Under the pieces are notes generated by a model. That model had not been told where the DNA came from. It saw nothing but the letters and a program-made list of their open reading frames with translations, and ran no database searches. Made by a program: the position numbers and the translations under genes. 59,846 nt of DNA. Origin: Ophioceras dolichostomum (Eukaryota; Ascomycota; Sordariomycetes; Magnaporthales; Ophioceraceae). The stretch is taken from the NCBI GenBank assembly GCA_003049485.1, contig PYST01000242.1:1-59846 (forward strand), read 5' to 3'. Below, piece after piece: positions 55,285 to 59,846 of this stretch. Position 1 is the first letter of the stretch, and every line of letters begins with the position of its first letter.

Positions 55285-58200
55285 ATCGTGCTCGCTCCAT
55301 TCAAGTCCCCTACTCCCCAGCGACTCCGACCTCTTTGCTTACCCCAGGTATGCCAGCCGAGCACGCATTGGAAGAAAAATAAACACGATTGCACCAGGAG
55401 GGAGCATGGCAGAATTCCACCGCACTGGGCTGTGTAGGATTTGTCCCTCCTTTGCCTCATGGTGACTGGAAACGCAGGAATGAAAAATAGCTTAACCTAC
55501 CGACGCGAGGGAGAGTCTAGACTCTGCGACTCTGGGAGAAAGATTATCACCGATCTCTTAGGCTACGGCTCGCCGGAATTAATAAACAAATTAGGGAGGG
55601 AAAAAAGACTGGACGGGAACAACTGAAAGAGTGAAGTTGAACCCAAGAAAGACCGATACTCTCGTCGTGAGTGAGGGAAGGAGCGTGTAGCCGACTGAAG
55701 CCTCGCCGACCGACAATTAAGAGGGGAGGATGAGGAGGTAAAAAGAGAGGAAGAAGGAGGGCGAGGAAAAGGAGGAAGCCGCCTGTTGAAGTCTGCTGGT
55801 CCTGCCCGTTGAAGAGATTAGGGCCGATCCTCGATTGGCCGTAGCGCCATGGGGAATGCAACGGCGGCAATCTGGAAAGGGTGCACATTCCCAGGCCTGG
55901 GCCAGGCACGCTTTCTGATTCGTCCGACCCTGAGTAGAAGTGGAGAGCGACCTGCCAAATTTCGGGTTTGGCCAATCATGAGCTGGCTGGGAGGTGAGGA
56001 ACTGTGGGGAGCAAATTTGGGCTAAGCATCTGTTAGGGATCGCGCCCGGACCGGTTCGATGGCTGCTTTGCTGCTGGTGGCAGTGGCACGCTCAAAAAAG
56101 GAAGCGAAGCCCGTCATCACGCTTTGGGGTCTTTTGGCGCCGGGCCTGCAAGCTTCTGGGGGGAAATCCTGGACAGAATGGCCTGAGCTTCGTCTCTTCT
56201 TGAGCCTCAACGGCTTCAAAAAAAATCGGCGCATATGTACGGAATACGGCGTGTTCATCTTCCCTGGGTCCCGGTTCCTCCCATGCAGAGAGCTTATCAG
56301 AGTGAGGCTATAATGTGGACCATTCATTATTTACAGGCCGCGCGTGAGCTTTCCATCCATGGACTTGACCTCGATCGCGTTATCCTTGTTGGCCCACGGG
56401 CTTACTCCCGACGAGTACTACGTACATACATTGGCAATTGGCAAGCAAATTCGACAGGCCGACGAGGTCAAAGATCGTTCGCGAAACTGGGAGACCTCGG
56501 CTGAATACTGCATAGGTGGGTAGTTGCACGAACAGTAGCAAGTCTTGCTGGCTTCGAGACCTTCCAGCTTGTCAGCTTTCCAGCTTGCCAACTTGCCCAA
56601 TCCTGGTCCATGGTCCATGGTTGAAACAGATTTACCGGAAACATCTGGAGAAATACAGCAAGAAAGCCCTTCCTCCCGGATTAAGCTCTTTTGCGGCTTC
56701 CGGCTTCCTGGTTGTTAGGACACGCCGTTTCAAGTTGATTCGACCGTCTCGGCGATTATATACCTGAGGTATTCACCCGGCGTCGGCAGCCATGTTTCTT
56801 GGGAACTTCAACCTCGTTGGAAGACGACGCTTGCTGCTGGCAGCATACGCCTAGTGCCCGATTCCATTGTACGATTTCATTGCCCTCCTTTTCGTTGCAG
56901 ATATCTTGATGCGCCTTCGTTGGCTTCGGATGCTAGGCGAGCCTCTGACCACCACCACCGACTGGACTGACCCCACTGACAGCTGTCGAAGAAAAGAAGA
57001 AGCGCCTATGGGAAGCGGTTGGCATCTATCGGAGAACCCGTGACCAATGGCTTCCCTCTTTGGCGCCCTCTGCCTCTGCTGTGCTACCAGGTGCCCCGCT
57101 CGCGATAGCTCTAGCATGCTCGCCTCGGTGCGTGCGTGCCAAAAACTCTAGCAGCAGATATCACCCTCTTCCCCTCCTCCTAGACATTTCTCCGTCGTCT
57201 GACAGCTATGATTCGCGAAGAGCCACCCTCGAGTAACTGAGGGGGATGCAGGTAGTCTTAAGGCACCCCCTCTTTCAGCGGGAAGCAAGCAGGGAAATTC
57301 CCCCAGCCCCCGGAAACGAAAAAGAAGCAAACATCGGCGTGGCACCAGACAGGGGCTGCAAGTCTGCAAGCCTCTCGATGCGGCATGCATGCTCTGTGAG
57401 AGGTTTCTTCGAATCGCACGGGAGGAAGGGATTGAGCAACCGCCCGGCTCCAGTGGTGATACTGGACGCAACGGAAGAACTTCTAAGATTAGGATATTGA
57501 AAGGGAACCTTTTTTTTTCTTTTCCTTTTCTTGGATTTGGATTTGGAAACGCTTTTGTCCCGTTGTCCACAGCTGGAATGTGCATGCCCAGTGCCTTTCA
57601 GAGGCTACGTTCTGATTGGTCGGAAACATTATCAAGCATCATCCATGCGGGCGCCGATGACCCTTGTCGAACTACCTGGTCGCTGGCAGCTAGCGCACGT
57701 TTGGTTGCCGCTCCCCGCGCTGGCTTCTCTCGCTGTGAGGTTGTCGGTGAGAGGTAGGGATCCCTAGCGAGAGGACAGCAAAGACAGGCTGGCAAGATCT
57801 CCTCTCCTTCCTCTCAGAGATGAGAAGATCACCGAGAGTGGTCACAAGTTGCGACTCGGAAAAGTTATTTTTTATTTCCTCACCGCATCGTGATTCCTCG
57901 TTGTTTGCCTGGGGCTGCGGTTGCCTCTGCTCATCAAGCCAATGGCATTCGTCTCTTTTCTCCCAGGCACCCCACCTGCAGCCCGAGGCTCGGCGCCGGA
58001 GGTCTCTTGGAGTTCTGGACTCCCGTCATTCCTTTGTCTTCTCTGCTCTGATTGTGGTAGACTCGGTAGACTCGAAGTCAAGGCGTTGTACCCGTTTGTA
58101 CCTCTCTGGATTGCCCCGGTCTCTCTCTTCCTGAAACATGGCCACTCCCTTCCTTGCACTTCGCTAAACTGGGCGGGTTGGCCGTACTAGCTTTCTCCGG

Positions 58201-58991
58201 TCATCAATACCTCTCATCCGTTGTCACTTTCGTAGTATTGTCTCAGATGAGGCCACCAAGAGATTCGCCGCGTGTCGAAGACATCAATTATGAGAAAGAG
58301 AGAGGAGGGGAGAAATGACAAACGCAAGCTGCGATCTCCTCAAACCAATAGGGGGAGTAAGTCAAGAATCGATCGAAAGGAAAGAGGCAGGGTTCAGGGC
58401 CTTCGAGGGTGGGCGGTTTCCTCGCCGTTGAAGACAAGCTGTCTGCACAGGGCAAGCAAGAGCAAGCCCGGCGAGAGCGAAGGGAGGCGATCAGCGACTG
58501 CCACGTCCCGCATTCCGTGGCCGACAAGGGTATGCATTCATTTCGGCCGCCGTCCTCTCCTTATCTTTGGCCATCCCTTACGAGTAGGTACCTTGAGCTA
58601 GCTTACGAAAGTTATCTGCCTACGGAGGTACGTCCATTGGCGTTTACGCAGGACTGATGTGGCTGTTCTGCCTTCACAGATGGCCCGCTCATGCCAGTCA
58701 GAAAAGACAACTCGGGAGGTCTGAAATCTTTTGTATGTGCCTTTCCGCCAAGGCCCCTCACACCGGTCCTGTCCCATTCCCACAGTTTCCCACAGTTTCC
58801 CATTCCCGGGCGCGCACCTTTTAATATCGTTATCTGGCGCTAGATTCATCAGGCTCCATGTCATGTTATAAAGGTTATCGTAGGGCAGGAGGGTAGGAGG
58901 GTAGGTAGACGGCTTTGCGCTTATGCTTTCTGACTTGCACGACAGAGGCACAGCCAGAAGTAGGTAGTAGGTACCCAAGCGGCTGGTCGGT

Positions 58992-59020
58992 ACAGGCGCA
59001 GGCACAGGCACAGGCACAGT
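58992..59020. repeat. AGGCAC hexanucleotide repeat
   Basis: Four to five tandem units read directly. Confidence 0.8.
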
Positions 59021-59610
59021 CGCCGGACTGACACATCAATGGTAGCTTTACAACAAGGGATGTCACCAGCCAGTGGTTTGGTTCCCTCAAAACCCGAATC
59101 ACAAATTGAAGGGGGAAGAAGGGAGGGAAGGGAGGGTTGAGCAGGCGACAAGGCAAACACGCTGCCACCACCCAACAGGTGAGATACACACTTGGCTCTC
59201 TCGCTCCTCACTCTACACTCCTTCCTATCTGCCTCCTTTGCCTTGCTTTCCCAGCTGGCCTTGAAGGAGCCGCTGCGGCGGCACCCACAACGCGCACAAC
59301 ACGCACAACATGAACACACGTTGCTAGCTAACTGGCACATGCCCACGAGACGGACGGGAAGCGATGCTCCAAGTCCCCCGTCACAGGAGGTGGTGCCCCA
59401 AGACTACCATATTTCCACACATGCCACGCCAAATACGCTCGAAACAAATTGATAGTCCTCCTTTCCGTGCTTCGCTCCCCTTTCTTACTTGTCTAATGAG
59501 ATGACCGAGCCGGAGTGCCAGAAACACGCGACCCCAAATGTCACCCTCGATCGATCTTCAAATACATGCTGTTGTTGCCTGTGTATTTGTGTGTATCTGA
59601 GCCCTAAGTT

Positions 59611-59674
59611 GGTAGGTAAGGTAGGTACCTACCTAGCTACAAGTACATCCCTGAGTACCTAGGTAGGTAGTTGG
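59611..59674. repeat. Clustered TAGGTA/ACCTAGGT motifs
   Basis: Two closely spaced blocks, 59611-59640 and 59654-59674, each with TAGGTA units meeting their inverted form (TACCTACCTA), so the pair could fold back on itself. Confidence 0.8.
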
Positions 59675-59846
59675 GTCTTCATTTGATGCTCATCGCGCCC
59701 CTTAACGTGATTCACGCGGCCTTATTACATGTCGATTGTGGCCGAGGATTACAACAGCCTCTTCCTGTCCGGAATATTCTTGTATAAAATCGGCCGACTG
59801 CCGGCCGCCAACGACAACTGCGGGCTCTCTCGTCTCTGCTTCCCGC

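Larger units (their letters stand above)
55066..59846. other. 4.8 kb gene-poor end of window
   Basis: No gene is supported. All frames are under 150 codons, overlap on both strands, and lack motifs. Simple sequence is frequent: ATAGGTACCTAGGTAGGTGGG (55261-55284), an AGGCAC hexamer run (58992-59020) and TAGG-type motifs at 59611-59674. The extreme end (TATAAAA at about 59783) may be the promoter of a gene beyond the window, but that cannot be tested here. Confidence 0.5.

Noticed and set aside
1..59846. tRNA and 5S rRNA genes
   Set aside because: I looked for B-box-like GGTTCRANNCC and the 5S internal control region in intergenic DNA and found no foldable candidate. A covariance-model scan would be decisive.

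Overview
The window is about 60 kb of nuclear DNA from a filamentous ascomycete, most likely a Sordariomycete. The reasons are short introns of roughly 70-320 nt with GT..AG borders and ACTAAC/CTGAC-like branch sites, GC-rich coding exons with homopolymer tracts, gene spacing of about 3-4 kb, and close resemblance of several proteins to their Neurospora and Cordyceps counterparts. Genus and order cannot be fixed from sequence alone. No tRNA, rRNA, transposon, CRISPR or bacterial-type operon was recognised. I support 17 protein-coding genes. Exon joins were worked out by hand from splice sites, reading phase and family sequence.

Layout. 0-10 kb: gene-poor, with one acidic conserved fungal protein (5632-6477). 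10-13.4 kb: IBA57 (mitochondrial Fe-S cluster assembly), convergent with a J-domain protein. 14-17.2 kb: a divergent pair encoding thymine 7-hydroxylase and uracil-5-carboxylate (iso-orotate) decarboxylase, the oxygenase and decarboxylase steps that convert thymine to uracil. 17.6-20.7 kb: a DUF676 serine hydrolase, convergent with the very-long-chain 3-hydroxyacyl-CoA dehydratase PHS1. 23.2-25.7 kb: a secreted alpha-carbonic anhydrase and a small two-exon protein with a hairpin just after its stop codon. 25.7-31 kb: a 5.3 kb gene-poor stretch with a possible WD40 relic. 31-35 kb: ARL1 divergent from ribosomal protein eL39, then SKP1. 37-41.3 kb: SMP3, PET100 and TACO1. 41.8-53 kb: LAA1/HEATR5 (about 2,271 aa) and GPI13. 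54.5-55.1 kb: a single-pass membrane protein. 55.1-59.8 kb: no gene recognised.

How the genes relate. Three physically linked sets share a pathway. (1) T7H and IDCase act in sequence in thymine salvage and share an 829-bp divergent promoter that carries two GATAAG motifs 18 bp apart. (2) PET100 and TACO1, both used in cytochrome c oxidase biogenesis, are convergent and only about 310 bp apart. (3) SMP3 and GPI13 catalyse neighbouring late steps of GPI-anchor assembly and lie about 10 kb apart. The first is the strongest candidate for a real functional cluster; the other two may be chance. A recurrent palindromic ACCTAGGT/TAGGTA motif is scattered through most intergenic regions.
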